64,000 nucleotides of DNA from Arenicola marina (Eukaryota; Annelida; Polychaeta; Arenicolidae), in the NCBI GenBank assembly GCA_964019135.1, contig OZ025255.1, positions 26,451,708 through 26,515,707 of the forward strand, given 5' to 3'. The notes beneath the pieces were generated by a model, which was not told the origin of the DNA, made no database searches, and was given only the letters and a program-made list of their open reading frames with translations. Positions 9,444-20,418 of the stretch are shown here, piece by piece. The translations under genes were made by a program, and so were the position numbers. The first letter of the stretch is position 1. Every line of letters starts with the position of its first letter.

Positions 9444-10118
9444 GTGGGCAGCCTCATTCGGACGATCAATGAGTCGGCGAAGGAGGCAATGGCTACCGTG
9501 CTAATACACGGACCAGGGGTGGATGACTTCATCACGCCCGCCACCGGAGCTCCCCGCCCCACCACTTATTACACCCGATCCGCCCCGAAAAAACTCACCT
9601 TCCGAAATGTCACCTTTCCTCGGCCTCCCCCCGCTTCCGCCTCACAATCAATCGCATCCACGGCAACCTCCACCGTACCCCCCTCTTCCTCACCGTCCTC
9701 CTTCTCCTCCGCCGCATCACCAACCTCCGCCACGTCATCGTCGAAGCAAGCATTGCTGAGCTCGCTGAAGACTCGCAAGGCCGCCGCTGTCGCCGCCGCT
9801 GCCGCGGCCGTCTCCCCCGCCCCCAGTGGCGGTGGCGACGCGCAGACGTCGCCCGCCATTGCCCCGCGGCGGAAACTGCGCATGTGCCCCGTCTGTAAAG
9901 AGACCTTCATGTCCTACTACGGCTACATCATCCACAAGAACACGCACGAAGGCATCTTCCCCTATAAGTGCGAGCTGTGCGGCGGCGGCTACGTCAGCAA
10001 GGCCGAGATGGACGACCACATCATGGCCAACCACCCCAAATGCCACATCTGTCCCCAGGTCTTCAAGAACGCCGCGGAGAACATCAACCACATGCGCTGG
10101 ATACATCGTCTGTATTGA
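9444..10118 (+). CDS. ZF8: alternative terminal zinc-finger exon with long Ser/Ala/Pro linker
   Basis: The exon has 224 codons plus TGA and starts GTG GGC AGC after CATTGCAG. About 147 residues of low-complexity linker (Pro, Ser, Thr, then an Ala run) precede three fingers: 148-168 (C2H2, HKNTH), 176-197 (HX4H) and 200-221 (HX4H). Fingers 2 and 3 are joined by only two residues (Pro-Lys). It ends three residues after the last His. It is the longest exon and has no close relative in the array. The GC-rich coding stretch opens long reading frames on the other strand, which I treat as shadows. Confidence 0.85.
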   Translation: MGSLIRTINESAKEAMATVLIHGPGVDDFITPATGAPRPTTYYTRSAPKKLTFRNVTFPRPPPASASQSIASTATSTVPPSSSPSSFSSAASPTSATSSSKQALLSSLKTRKAAAVAAAAAAVSPAPSGGGDAQTSPAIAPRRKLRMCPVCKETFMSYYGYIIHKNTHEGIFPYKCELCGGGYVSKAEMDDHIMANHPKCHICPQVFKNAAENINHMRWIHRLY

Positions 10119-12886
10119 TGCACTGGCCTTACAGTCCAGTCTATCACCAGCAGCCCAACAACCCTGGAAGAGTTTGCAGAGTTTGCTTACATTGGTTCGG
10201 CGGTCCACATATGTGATTCAGTCTGGAGAATATGATTATATACAGTCTATGTGTATTTTGGCCTAATACCTAAACGGATCTCCGTTGCGCATTTGGTTTA
10301 TGCGTCAAGTTGACGGCTCGTACTGGAGGAACGCATGACGTATACCACTCACGACGGAATACTGTAAGATTATTTTTGTGGCGTTCCAATCGCCAGCCTA
10401 AACGTTATTTGAAACCACTGAGTTTTGCGGACGACTGTAGCTGCCTTTGATTTTGCTCACTTTATTTATCATCTCCTCATAGATTCTTTATTTATCGTCT
10501 CCGCATATACTGCAGCACGCAGTATTTCGGTTTTCGCAGCAGTTTTGTGTTCACCGCGAATGATATGTTAGGACATTAGCTTCAGTCACAGTTCTTGGAA
10601 TGATAGTCTCACAATCGTATCCCACTACCATATCTCGACATTAATCCGGATTTTCGTTTCGCTGTCGAATGCGGTAGAAAGCACGTTGAACAGTGGTCTT
10701 ATCTGCTATATAAATCACCACTGCGGAAAAAGTAGAACAGTCTATCCTTTACGCATCGATGACAGAATGGCTCGGGTAGTAAGGTGCACTCCACGATATA
10801 AATTATTCGGCCCTCAAATTAAAAGAAATTATTATCCCCCATTGAATTCTAGACTGAGCTGACCCTCGCGGGTATGTTCACCAAGTCCTCTTCTATCGCT
10901 CTCCATTCCTGCCAGCTAAGTGATCTGTCGATTGATTATCACGGCATTATTAGTGTAGTGATTAAATTGATCCGGCAATGCAATTTGCGAATGTCTCATG
11001 TTTTGTGCCGGATAACAGATCCCAGGTTGATGTAAAATACAACATACGGTGTTACCCCCAATATAGCCATAGCTTCCGTGGAACCGTGGCTCTTTTCATT
11101 GGTGCGAGATATACTGCGAGTCCTTGTTAAGCTTGACGTCATGAACCTGGACCTGGAGGAATACGGTCAACACATTGTTGCCAGTGATCTCTGGTAGTTT
11201 GGTTTCGCTTACAGATGTCTGCGCATATTATTGCCATGTAATGTTTGACGTTACTCATACAGAAATTGTTCCTCTGGTAACAATTCGATCTTTCTAACTG
11301 GGAATGACATATTTGGTCGTTATTGCCAATATAAATATTGTATAAATGAAAATAGATTGCATGCCATAAACAAATGGCAGGTTATATTTTGATGTAATAA
11401 CAATGTTTAGATTTGAATAAGCATTTTTTTTTGTGCTTAAGTAGCCCAATGAATATTTTATGTACAAGTTGTATTTTTGCAATGTAAACTATTGTTAATA
11501 TCGTGTAACAGTGGTAACAGTTTTGGCCTTGTGATTCACCCGAGTAAATGTTCAAAATTTGATATGGCTACCATTTGTTTTCCATTTGTGGAATTTTTTT
11601 GTTAGAGGAGCTTTAAAATTCATTTCTCTCGCTTTGATGAAGGTTGTGCTTAGACTGGACAATGTATTAACAAGTTGCTCTCTGCCATTTGTAATAGGCC
11701 TACTCATGACGAGAATATGCCAATTTACAGGTTGTGCCTTGATAAAGTGAATAATGCATTCATTGGCTTGCTTGACGCCGAAGCAGCGTGTGGTGATTTG
11801 TACAAACCGTCTGATCCCTTATTAATACCTTTTAATGTGACAATGTTTTGCTTGTTTTATAACTTTATTTACCTTACTTTTCAAAACTGTTACCTTATTT
11901 CTGAGATCTACAATTATATTCCAATATATTTCTTTTGTGTGTTTTTGCTTCTGTCGCTAAGCCCTTGCCTGTGGATAACAATGTTTCGTTTTCTGTCATG
12001 TGAGTATTTCTTTATCATTCCAAACTGTTACTTGATCGCCAAGAACATGCTGATCATTTGTTTCTGTTTCCTTTTTGTTGCTTTTGTGTTACTGTGTTTT
12101 ACAAGTGTTACTTGTTCTTTATGTCAGTAATTATTGTAAAATGCGCTTTCGTTTACGTGTCATATTTCGTCATTTCTCTTGGCCATGCATATGATGGAAT
12201 ATCGTTTTGTTTTCGCCCGGTGGTTCCGAGATTGTTGATTTGGCCCTGAATTGTTTATTATTTTATACAGTCAAGCCTGCATACAAGAACCTCTCAGGGG
12301 CTAGATCTTTATTATTGATCATAGTAATTAGTCATTATTATATATGCAGATAACGTAACATGAAAAACGGTATATATAATTGGCCTTGTCAGAACATGGT
12401 GGTCTGTTTCATAGCGCAGGTTTGGCTGTGGTGTTGCCTCTCAAAGCGTTTAAATATATTATTCGTCATTGGTGACACTTCATGTCCGTCTTTAAGTAGC
12501 CCATTGCAGATGTGATATTTAAATGGATGCTTGAAGTGATATATACATAATGTCCCTCCGTATTGCAGTGTTGCGTTGTTATTGTACCCCTGGAACTGCG
12601 GTCGATCCTCGGCAAAACCTTTGAGGAAATAAAGAGTAACTTCCGTGACATTGGTGTTTTGGGTATTTATTTGTTTGCTCTGAACTTCCCAACCAGAAAG
12701 CGAAAAAGGAGCCTGAATGTGTTCTGTACTGTGCCAACCAATACATGGACGGTATAGTACCAACAAGGCAGTTCTCTAGTCTTGTTTGGGTGGGTATCTC
12801 CCATGTGCAGGTATTGTAAAGCATTACTTGGAAAACCAAGTTTGAGAAATTCTGTAACCAAAATGCGCCCCTATATATACTTGCAG
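10119..12886 (+). other. AT-rich spacer between ZF8 and ZF9
   Basis: 2.8 kb without a supported exon. The part 11,300-12,250 is strongly T-rich on the + strand and opens a hydrophobic frame that looks like composition, not a gene. It ends in TATACTTGCAG, the ZF9 acceptor. Confidence 0.5.
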
Positions 12887-13297
12887 GCGTCTTGGGGCTT
12901 GATGACTTCCTTGGGCCTGGGGTCCTCTTCTGCGCTGGCCCCGTGGCTCTCAGCGCCAGCATCGAGAGCCCGGGATACGTCTGGCGCCGGGCCTCCGTAC
13001 GTGTGTCAGCAGTGCAGCAAGAGCTTCGTGTCGCTGGCGGGCTACACGAGCCACCAGAACCTGCACCGCGGTATCTACCGCTACGCCTGCCCTCAGTGCA
13101 GCAAAGGCTTCTCGTCCAAGTCGACGCTCGACGACCACGTGCGCCACCACACGGGAGAGCGCTTCCTCTGCCCGCACTGCGGCAGCTCCTTCATCTCCAG
13201 GCGTCGGTACCGCGAACACGGCGTCGCCTGCAAGGAAGCCCCGCAGATGGCAGCACCGGGTGGCCTGGGCAAGACACCGGCAGATGGGGACACGTAG
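12887..13297 (+). CDS. ZF9: alternative terminal zinc-finger exon
   Basis: The exon has 136 codons plus TAG and starts GCG TCT TGG GGC after CTTGCAG. Fingers are at 40-60 (SLAGYTS), 68-88 (SKSTLDD) and 95-115 (SRRRYREHGVAC, C2HC), with a TGER linker between the last two. About 205 bp of the finger region differ from ZF10 at only three synonymous sites, while the linkers and flanking introns do not align. No AATAAA was seen close by. Confidence 0.85.
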   Translation, partial: ASWGLMTSLGLGSSSALAPWLSAPASRARDTSGAGPPYVCQQCSKSFVSLAGYTSHQNLHRGIYRYACPQCSKGFSSKSTLDDHVRHHTGERFLCPHCGSSFISRRRYREHGVACKEAPQMAAPGGLGKTPADGDT

Positions 13298-14271
13298 TGG
13301 GGCGCGATGGCCTTTCATGCGTTAGCAGGACGCAGTCAGTCTGTGAAGTAATGTGACTTCTAAGTAGCTAGGTTATTTTACATACACGAACGAAAAGTCT
13401 TACTGAAAAAAAAACTTTTTTGAAAAAGTCCGATTTGAGCAAACATATAATAATTAAAACAAAAGCCAAAAGGGTTCGTGAATAAGTTCTACACAACCGG
13501 AAGCGACAAGCACCTGCTGGGACGAAACGTGAACACGATCCGAAATCACGCTTCGTTACTATGTTTACATTAATCGTGTCGTTATTGGCCACGGCCACCA
13601 TGGCCCGCTGTTAAGCATCCAAGTTTATAGCGCTGAACATAATAATGAATATGACACTTGTTGTAAAGTGGTCCAGGATTGATGGAAAGCCAAATCGAAA
13701 GACTACTTTAATCCCGGAAGATGTTCAGTACTATTGCTGTAGTTTAAGACTTATAGTCTGCATGCTGGTGTTAATTTTAACGGACAGGCTTGAGGTCGTT
13801 CGCGGAGGCAGCCACCTTTATTCCCCTCGTCTTTGCAGTCGTGGACACTTTGCCCGTGAACACTTCCACGCCGGATACCAATCCGTATGCGTTCCCAACA
13901 AGTGGAAACAACATTGTAAAATGGCGGAGATGTTATCTTTGCCATGGTGGACTAACTCGATGGACGATGTAAATGTTTGATCTGATCTGAGCTGTACCCC
14001 ACCTCTCGGGGTGATGCAGGTGCTTAAACGTCGAATGGCTGAAAACGGCTTGCTGGATGCCAAATGTAGGAGTCCCGTAGAAACGATAATAAAACGTATA
14101 CTGAAAGTCATCGATCACGCTGTGTTCATCTTGTGGTTTGCTGTCGCCAAACAACATATCGAATATCGCAATAAACCATCTCGCAGTTGTCGATTTGCTG
14201 CGAAAGTGTTCGAATGGGACTTTAGAGCTGAAATGGCAACATCTTTGCCAAGGGAGGGTGCAAAACTTTCT

Positions 14272-14401
14272 GTGGTCTATTTCACGTACATAGTTTAGCC
14301 GGTTACGGGGCTTAATCGGCTAAAATCGCCCATCATTTACATGGTAACTTTAGTCGACTAAGCCCCGTAGTCGGCTAAACGACATTCGTGAAATACACCA
14401 C
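14272..14401. mobile_element. foldback MITE with nested palindromes
   Basis: The outer arms read GTGGTCTATTTCACG and CGTGAAATACACCAC, matching with one mismatch. Inside are two copies of a TTTAGCCG...CGGCTAAA palindrome in opposite orientation. The whole 130 bp can fold as one long hairpin or as two smaller ones. It is non-coding and its superfamily is unknown. Confidence 0.6.
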
Positions 14402-14728
14402 TGATGTCGCCGCTTCGATTTCTGGAACAGTCCCAAACGGTTCCAGACCCCATAGTGTAGTTTGCTGTTTATTCGTGTTTTGACTATTTCGCTTCCTCTC
14501 TTTTCTGTTATTTCTTGCAACCGTGACTCCGTGAACCCCTGTTTCGCAAAGAGTACTGCTGGTGGCAGCCTGGCAAGATAGTGTGTAAAGATTTTGTTGG
14601 TGTAGGCTGCATTCTGTTGGATCAGGGATCCTTGGTGGACGTATGCGTGTGGTTGTGCCTCTGCAAAGTTTGATTCATTTCTTTAGTTGAGTAATATAAT
14701 ATTGTAGTATGCATTTTACGAGGGAACC

Positions 14729-14870
14729 TTCCTTGCTCAGTTGGCAGACAGGCTGAGCTGCAGATCAAGAGGTTATGGGTACGGACCCTGGCATTGACAT
14801 CTGGGGCAAGCTTCTGGGAGGTTTATTGCCTCAATTTAGCCAAAACACCAACATTTATATATTTGTAATC
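14729..14870 (+). repeat. tRNA-derived SINE-like fragment
   Basis: An A-box-like TTGCTCAGTTGGCAG is followed by GCAGATCAAGAGGTTATGGG and a degenerate B box GGGTACGGACCC. The AGGT(C/T)ATGGGT context is shared with the copy at 37,610. No intact tRNA fold is apparent. Confidence 0.4.
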
Positions 14871-15025
14871 GTGCCAGACACCGTACACAGCCCCGACAAA
14901 GGGAGCCTTATGAGGTGTATCTCCATGGTTACAATTTCAGCAACGGATGGCTGGCTTCTCCGTCGTTCCGTTGATGCATACAGAGATCCTCCACTGCCTT
15001 GTATACATTGGTCATTTACTTGCAG

Positions 15026-15445
15026 GCTGCGTGGGGCTTGAGGAAACTCCCTTTCATGGGGACGTTCAAACAAGGGCAGAGACTAGCGCCCCAGAAGACC
15101 CCGCGGGAAAGGTCTTCAACAGAGTCTCATCCGTACGTGTGTCAGCAGTGCAGCAAGAGCTTCGTGTCGCTGGCGGGCTACACGAGCCACCAGAACCTGC
15201 ACCGCGGTATCTACCGATACGCCTGCCCTCAGTGCAGCAAGGGCTTCTCGTCCAAGTCGACGCTCGACGACCACGTGCGCCACCACACGGGAGAGCGCTT
15301 CCTCTGCCCGCACTGCGGCAGCTCCTTTATCTCCAGGCGGGGCTTTCGCGAACACACCGCCGCCTGTGGGCGTACCGAGGAAAAACGAGCGCAGGGTGTG
15401 ACGTCACCGGAAGCGGAAGGAGGTGTTCCGGGAAACTCCTCCTAG
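15026..15445 (+). CDS. ZF10: alternative terminal zinc-finger exon
   Basis: The exon has 139 codons plus TAG and starts GCT GCG TGG GGC TTG after TTGCAG. A 38-residue basic linker precedes fingers at 39-59, 67-87 and 94-114. The finger amino acids are identical to ZF9 up to the last helix, where SRRGFREHTAAC replaces SRRRYREHGVAC. An AATAAA follows 41 nt after the stop. Confidence 0.85.
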   Translation, partial: AAWGLRKLPFMGTFKQGQRLAPQKTPRERSSTESHPYVCQQCSKSFVSLAGYTSHQNLHRGIYRYACPQCSKGFSSKSTLDDHVRHHTGERFLCPHCGSSFISRRGFREHTAACGRTEEKRAQGVTSPEAEGGVPGNSS

Positions 15446-15485
15446 GGGTCTACAGGTGGCGCGATCGTCGTGATTTCGCATTGTC

Positions 15486-15491
15486 AATAAA
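15486..15491 (+). terminator. polyadenylation signal after ZF10
   Basis: AATAAA lies 41 nt downstream of the ZF10 stop. It may also serve ZF9 if transcription runs through. Confidence 0.55.
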
Positions 15492-17017
15492 TCTTAGAAA
15501 ACAGCTACGGAGGACAACTGAAACTATCAACCACTGGGACAGTGAGATATATATATAGGACTCTCTTCTCTGTAGCGGTTTGTCCAGGTCATTCCATCCG
15601 TGCATTCCAGAGACTATCTTTTTTACTGTCTGAAAAAATCCTCTGCGGCAAGCAGGTGTGATTCTGAGAAATTGAACTTCGATCCGATGTTTGATTTGAT
15701 CAGATGTTTTTTATATCGTTCTTGCATATCGATTTACCGTTTACAGCATTCAGTCAAAATTAAAACAATTCCTCTTCGTTTACCACTTTATCTTGGACTG
15801 AACAAGTAATGTAATATATACACCCGACACCATGTATACAGATGCATGTGGTTGTGCCTACCTTATGGGTATAAGGTCGCAAAGATTCCTTTTTTTCTGT
15901 GTGTCAAGAATAGTAACACGATTTTCGTTCGTGTTTGTAGTAATAAAATTCGAAAAGCTAAACGGATTCCTTTTTTTTTAACTGATCACCTTTGGTCTAA
16001 TATAAATAACGATTACCCTGTGGACTTCAACATATTGGCCGATCACCACCTTAGATTCACGGTCCTACTCGGAGTATTTAATATCAATATTTGCGCAAAA
16101 ATAGTAGGAATGAATGAAAAAAAACGCATATATTCGTACTTTGAGGGTCAGACGTTACGTAAGGAGCGGAAAACACATTGTTCCTTCAGTTAAACCCTTA
16201 GATTTGGTATCTTAGCTATCATACCTTGGGTGGCCACGGCGTTATCATCAGTATAATTGCACTTATCGGTCATCTTTGTAAAGATGATATACACATCTGG
16301 ACTGGAAAACACTCTCTTTGGTGTTTTGGGGTTGGTTGTAGAGTCCTGACGCGTTAACCAATTCTGGTCACATCGCGTCAATGGGAGAAGGAATGGAAGA
16401 GCGGAGCCATGTCTTGGGGGTAATATTCCGGCGGAATCTTGTCACTGGGTGCATTGCTTTTAATTTGGTCCAGGGTTGGTATATCGCCCGGTAAGCCCAA
16501 CACAATGCTCTTCTGAGTGTGCCGCGGCTATTCCGAACCCTAATGAAATGTTCACGCCAGGCATATCTGGCACTGGAACTAACTTAGTCACTTTACAAAT
16601 AGCTGCTATTTTGCCCCGTGCTGGTTTCAACGGGAAAAGGGAAAAGACGCTAGGTGTCGGGACAATTCATATATTACTGGAAAGTGACGCTACGGGGCAA
16701 TTTCATCCGGAGAGTTTCAATCCGTGAACATGCGGGTTACCGATAGTCCGTAGAAATAGGATACCCAATTACTGGGATGAAAAAGAAGTTCACATGATGT
16801 GTTTAAGTAGAGTTTTCCAACTTTGCCTGTTGGTGCCTTTCCGTCTGGACTATGGAGATCCCACCACGGGAAAAGAATGATTACCTCGGGGACATGATTG
16901 GGCTCTAACATCGCTCTTCGCTGTGTTTTTTTTCTCACCTGTGGGTTCACCTGCACTATACGTAAAGACTTGTATTAATCAATTGGCCGTTATGAGGGAT
17001 CCGTGTATTGTGGAAGT
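15492..17017 (+). other. spacer between ZF10 and ZF11
   Basis: 1.5 kb, AT-rich, with no supported exon or repeat. Confidence 0.45.
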
Positions 17018-17157
17018 TGTTAAGTTGAAGTGGCTGAAGCATCGAATATCAGCGATGCCTGCTGTAAATTAACTCGATCACTACTGTTAAGTTGAAGTGG
17101 CTTCAGTAAGCACCGAATATCAACGATGCCTGCTGTAAATGAACTCGATCACTAATC
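17018..17157. repeat. 67-bp tandem duplication
   Basis: A unit beginning TGTTAAGTTGAAGTGGCT and containing CGATGCCTGCTGTAAAT occurs twice, at 17,018 and 17,085, with a few changes. It lies just before the ZF11 acceptor. Confidence 0.75.
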
Positions 17158-17258
17158 TCATTGTCCGATATGGCGATATCTAGATCATGTGTATTTGTGA
17201 TTGCCACATGCATATCTTCAGCCGCCAATAAAAGTGGTTTCCGTACGTTTACTTCCAG

Positions 17259-17612
17259 GCTGCGTGGGCCAACGAGAACTCCTTAAGGCAATACCACACA
17301 GCGGGCGGAAGCCAAGGAGGCCAGAGGGATTCCCGAGCGGCAGAGACGCCCATGTACACGTGCTCGCTGTGCAACAAGCGCTTCGTGTCCATCACGGGCT
17401 ACCATATCCACCAAAACCTCCACCTCGGTATCTACCGCTACACGTGCGTCCATTGCAACAAGGGCTTCTCCTGCAAGCCCAACTTGGACGACCACATGCG
17501 CCACCACACGGGAGAGCGATTCAAGTGCTCCAAATGCTCCAACACGTTCATCAGTCGGCGCGGGTACCGCGAGCACGCCGCTTTCTGTGGTGAAACCAGG
17601 GAGAGATCCTAA
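17259..17612 (+). CDS. ZF11: alternative terminal zinc-finger exon
   Basis: The exon has 117 codons plus TAA and starts GCT GCG TGG GCC after TTACTTCCAG. The AAW opening is shared with ZF10 (AAWGL), suggesting common descent of the exon start. Fingers are at 35-55 (SITGYHI), 63-83 (CKPNLDD) and 90-110 (SRRGYREHAAFC, C2HC), with a TGER linker. It is the diverged third member of the ZF9-11 group. Confidence 0.85.
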   Translation, partial: AAWANENSLRQYHTAGGSQGGQRDSRAAETPMYTCSLCNKRFVSITGYHIHQNLHLGIYRYTCVHCNKGFSCKPNLDDHMRHHTGERFKCSKCSNTFISRRGYREHAAFCGETRERS

Positions 17613-17619
17613 CTTTCGG

Positions 17620-17795
17620 GAAGTGACGCAAGGTGGCGACTGCAAACGGGCGAGACCAGAGCTTTAAGGACATAACGCTAGATGGCGACTCCATCCGGGA
17701 GATGATCAGAGCTTCCGGGAATGACGCCACGAAGGTGGCGACTCCATCCTGGGGGAGACCTTACATCCGGGACTGACGCAATGCGTCCTTCCTGG
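17620..17795. repeat. degenerate tandem repeat after ZF11
   Basis: Three to four diverged units of about 55 bp share GAGCTTCCGGGAATGACGC-like and GGTGGCGACTCCATCC-like segments. They start directly after the ZF11 stop. Confidence 0.5.
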
Positions 17796-19785
17796 GGGTG
17801 GGATCCACAATGTGAGACCGTGGCTTGCTCTGTATCAAGACATATATAGACGAATTCATCGCCAAACCATATCTTGCTGGAGGACTGAATGCTGGTCTCT
17901 CAGCCACTTGAACTGCTTACTGAACGCTCGGTTGCTGTGAATCGCAGCATTTATTCAAGTGCGCCTGAAATCCTGTCCAGCTGCGGCCATGTTCGGTCTT
18001 CCCTTATTTCGGCTTATACCCCGTAATGAGTGGCGAATCCAGGATTTGGGGGAAACAAGGGGGGAACAAATCTGAAAAATGGGGTGCACGCGTCATTCTA
18101 GGTTTTAAATGACATCGAACGTCGACGAAATTAGCTTTCTTAAGCTAAGGGGGGGACTCCTGTGCCCCGTCTGGATCAACCTCTGAAAAGAAGGCTCACT
18201 AGAGGGCGGTACTATATGGGTGCTGAGCCGGCCACATTAATCGAATTAAAGACGAACAGTGTCGCCATCTGGTGAATAGGGTCGCCTTGACACAGCGGGA
18301 TTCACCCCCCAGCGAGGCACATTGACCGGCGGGCGGGAACAGTGTCGCCATCTGGTGAATAGGGTCGCCTTGACACAGCGGGATTCACCCCCCAGCGAGG
18401 CACATTGACCGGCAGGCGGGAACAGTGTCGCCATCTGGTGAATAGGGTCGCGAAGAGGCAGATATCACCAACGGTTTAGCTCGCTTCTTTTCTTGGTCAC
18501 AATTGTCACCTCATTACCTCAACTCAATTATTACTAGCTCCAGCTCAGGGGGATTCACGTTGATGCTTACAATCCTACTTCTACACTATTGTAAGTCATG
18601 GTTGGCTAATTCAGTCTTGATAATTATGATATTGATAAGTAAATGGTGGGGAGCTGGCCCATGGCATTCCACATGTGCATCCATTGACGGACTGAGTTGG
18701 TTGCTCGTTGACTCACTGGGTAACTTGTATACGGGAATACATAGTTTTATTGCGTGCGAGTTAAATATTTACTGTGTAACTTGGTCACGTATATTGTAAC
18801 ACTGTTCTCGCTTCGTGCTGGTCTTTGAGCAGTCTCTCACACTGTAGTTATTCATGTTCAATAAAAGAAAAAAATACGGCCTCAAGATGATAGTTTTATT
18901 TTTGCTCGGGACAAATGGGACAGTATACCATGCGAAGGAAATCGAACTATAAGTACCTCGCTATCACCTCTGCCCCGCGCAACGGTTATACTAGCGAATG
19001 TATTCAGCGTTTTGGGGGGGTCACATGCATAAAATGTATATTTTTTAAGAAGAATTCTCAATTGAATAATGTTGGCATTTCGTTTATTTCATTGGAGTGT
19101 CCTTCTCCACCCGATACGGATGGGCATGGAGATGGTGTGACGAGATAGAATCCCATCCACTGGCGGACCCAGGGGAAGGGGGAAGGGAGGGGACATAGCC
19201 ACATGGAAGCCCTTTGATAAATGTACTCGAGTTTAGGAACCCCCGTCTGTTGGGTTGGGAGGTTTCTTTCGTTTCTTTGTTGTTGTAGAATCCTTCGATC
19301 TCGGATTTGCCTTTTAAGTTCTCGCCCCCCCCCCCACCCCCTCCCCACCGCCCAATTCTCAATCCAGCTGGATATACAATGAGGCTTCCTTTGCAGCTAC
19401 GCCTTTCGAAGTTGTGATCGTGGTGCTTCGTGGAAGCTACTAAAAGCTGGGTAGTCTACACTGTATGGAAGATAACATGATCTTTCTTACGGCCTTACAT
19501 CACTGAAATACCGGTGAAGTCCAATCCATGTAGATACAACAAAAAGTATTGGGAAGAGTAACACCGACAGGCGATGTGGGAAAAACCATAACATTTTAAG
19601 ATCAAATTGTCGTGTTTTAGGCCATTTCTGTGGACCTGAAGGCTAATTTGGGCTACGATTTTTCTAGCATTGGGATCGGTACATGGATACTGTACACCCT
19701 TTAGCCGGAGGTTGCGCTGCCTTGTCTCTCCCTCCCCTGTCTTGTCCCTGACCCATCACCAATGCCTCTTCTTGTCGTCTTCCAG
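17796..19785 (+). other. spacer between ZF11 and ZF12
   Basis: 2 kb non-coding with an 84-bp tandem repeat (listed separately). The ends near 18,030 (GGCGAATCCAGGATTTGGGG) and 18,165 (CCCCGTCTGGATC) suggest a short decayed inverted-repeat element. CTGGCGGACCCAGG at about 19,160 could be another such end. It closes with CGTCTTCCAG. Confidence 0.4.
18253..18452. repeat. 84-bp tandem repeat, about 2.3 copies
   Basis: Units begin GAACAGTGTCGCCATCTGGT at 18,253, 18,337 and 18,420, and are nearly identical. They contain GGATTCACCCCCCAGCGAGG. Confidence 0.85.
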
Positions 19786-20145
19786 GCGTGGCTCCCCGAG
19801 ACAGACATGCCCGTGTTCGCACCGTGGCCCGTGCAAGCACCTTGGAAGGAGGTCAGGTCAAGGGTCACGTCCGCCGTGAGTTCTAATACGGCCAGGTCTC
19901 CCCGGGGCAGTGGCAAGGTGCCGTGCACGGTCTGTAACGCCATGTTCAAGACGAAGAGCTACATGAAGGAACACATGCTGGCCATTCACGGCTCCGGAAG
20001 GCGCTACCAGTGCGCCAAGTGCGGCCGATACTTCAACCACCGTACGGGAATCATGTACCACAAGCGGCATGGGTGTGGGCCGCCGCCCCCCGCGCCCCCG
20101 CCCCCGCCCCCGCCCCCTGTACAGGACGAACACTCGTACCTCTAG
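19786..20145 (+). CDS. ZF12: alternative terminal two-finger exon
   Basis: The exon has 119 codons plus TAG and starts GCG TGG CTC CCC after TCTTCCAG. A 46-residue linker precedes two fingers: 47-68 (TKSYMKEHMLAIH, HX4H) and 76-97 (HRTGIMYHKRHGC). A proline run and PVQDEHSYL close the protein. There is no third finger. The last part of the coding sequence, from YHKRHGCGP onward, is the first unit of an 88-bp tandem repeat that continues past the stop, so the C-terminus was copied downstream about three times. Confidence 0.8.
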   Translation, partial: AWLPETDMPVFAPWPVQAPWKEVRSRVTSAVSSNTARSPRGSGKVPCTVCNAMFKTKSYMKEHMLAIHGSGRRYQCAKCGRYFNHRTGIMYHKRHGCGPPPPAPPPPPPPPVQDEHSYL

Positions 20146-20418
20146 CCTCCTACCCTGTACCACAAGCAGCATGGGTGTGGCCCGCCGCCCCCCGCCCCCG
20201 CCCCCTGTACAGGACGAACACTCGTACCTCTAGCCTCCTACCCTGTACCGCAAGCGGCATGGGTGTGGCCCGCCGCCCCCCGCCCCCGCCCCCTGTACAG
20301 GACGAACACTCGTACCTCTAGCCTCCTACCCTGTACCACAAGCGGCATGGGTGTGGCCCGCCGCCCCCCGCACCCGCCCCCTGTACAGGACGAACACTCG
20401 TACCTCTAGCCTCGGACC
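20055..20418. repeat. 88-bp tandem repeat derived from the ZF12 3' end
   Basis: Copies begin GTACC(A/G)CAAGC(G/A)GCATGG at 20,055, 20,157, 20,245 and 20,333 (spacings 102, 88, 88). The first copy is coding and includes the ZF12 stop. Each further copy repeats the Pro-rich segment and CACTCGTACCTCTAG. Confidence 0.9.

Larger units (their letters stand above)
13298..15025 (+). other. spacer between ZF9 and ZF10
   Basis: 1.7 kb non-coding. It holds a nested palindromic element (14,272-14,401) and a tRNA-derived SINE-like piece (14,729-14,870). It ends in TTACTTGCAG. Confidence 0.5.

Noticed and set aside
9569-10208. Long frames on the - strand opposite ZF8
   Set aside because: They are the GC-rich shadow of the finger exon and carry no domain.
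11675-12130. 151-codon hydrophobic frame between ZF8 and ZF9
   Set aside because: The region is strongly T-rich, which alone gives Phe/Leu/Ile/Cys-rich frames. There is no family resemblance and no splice support.
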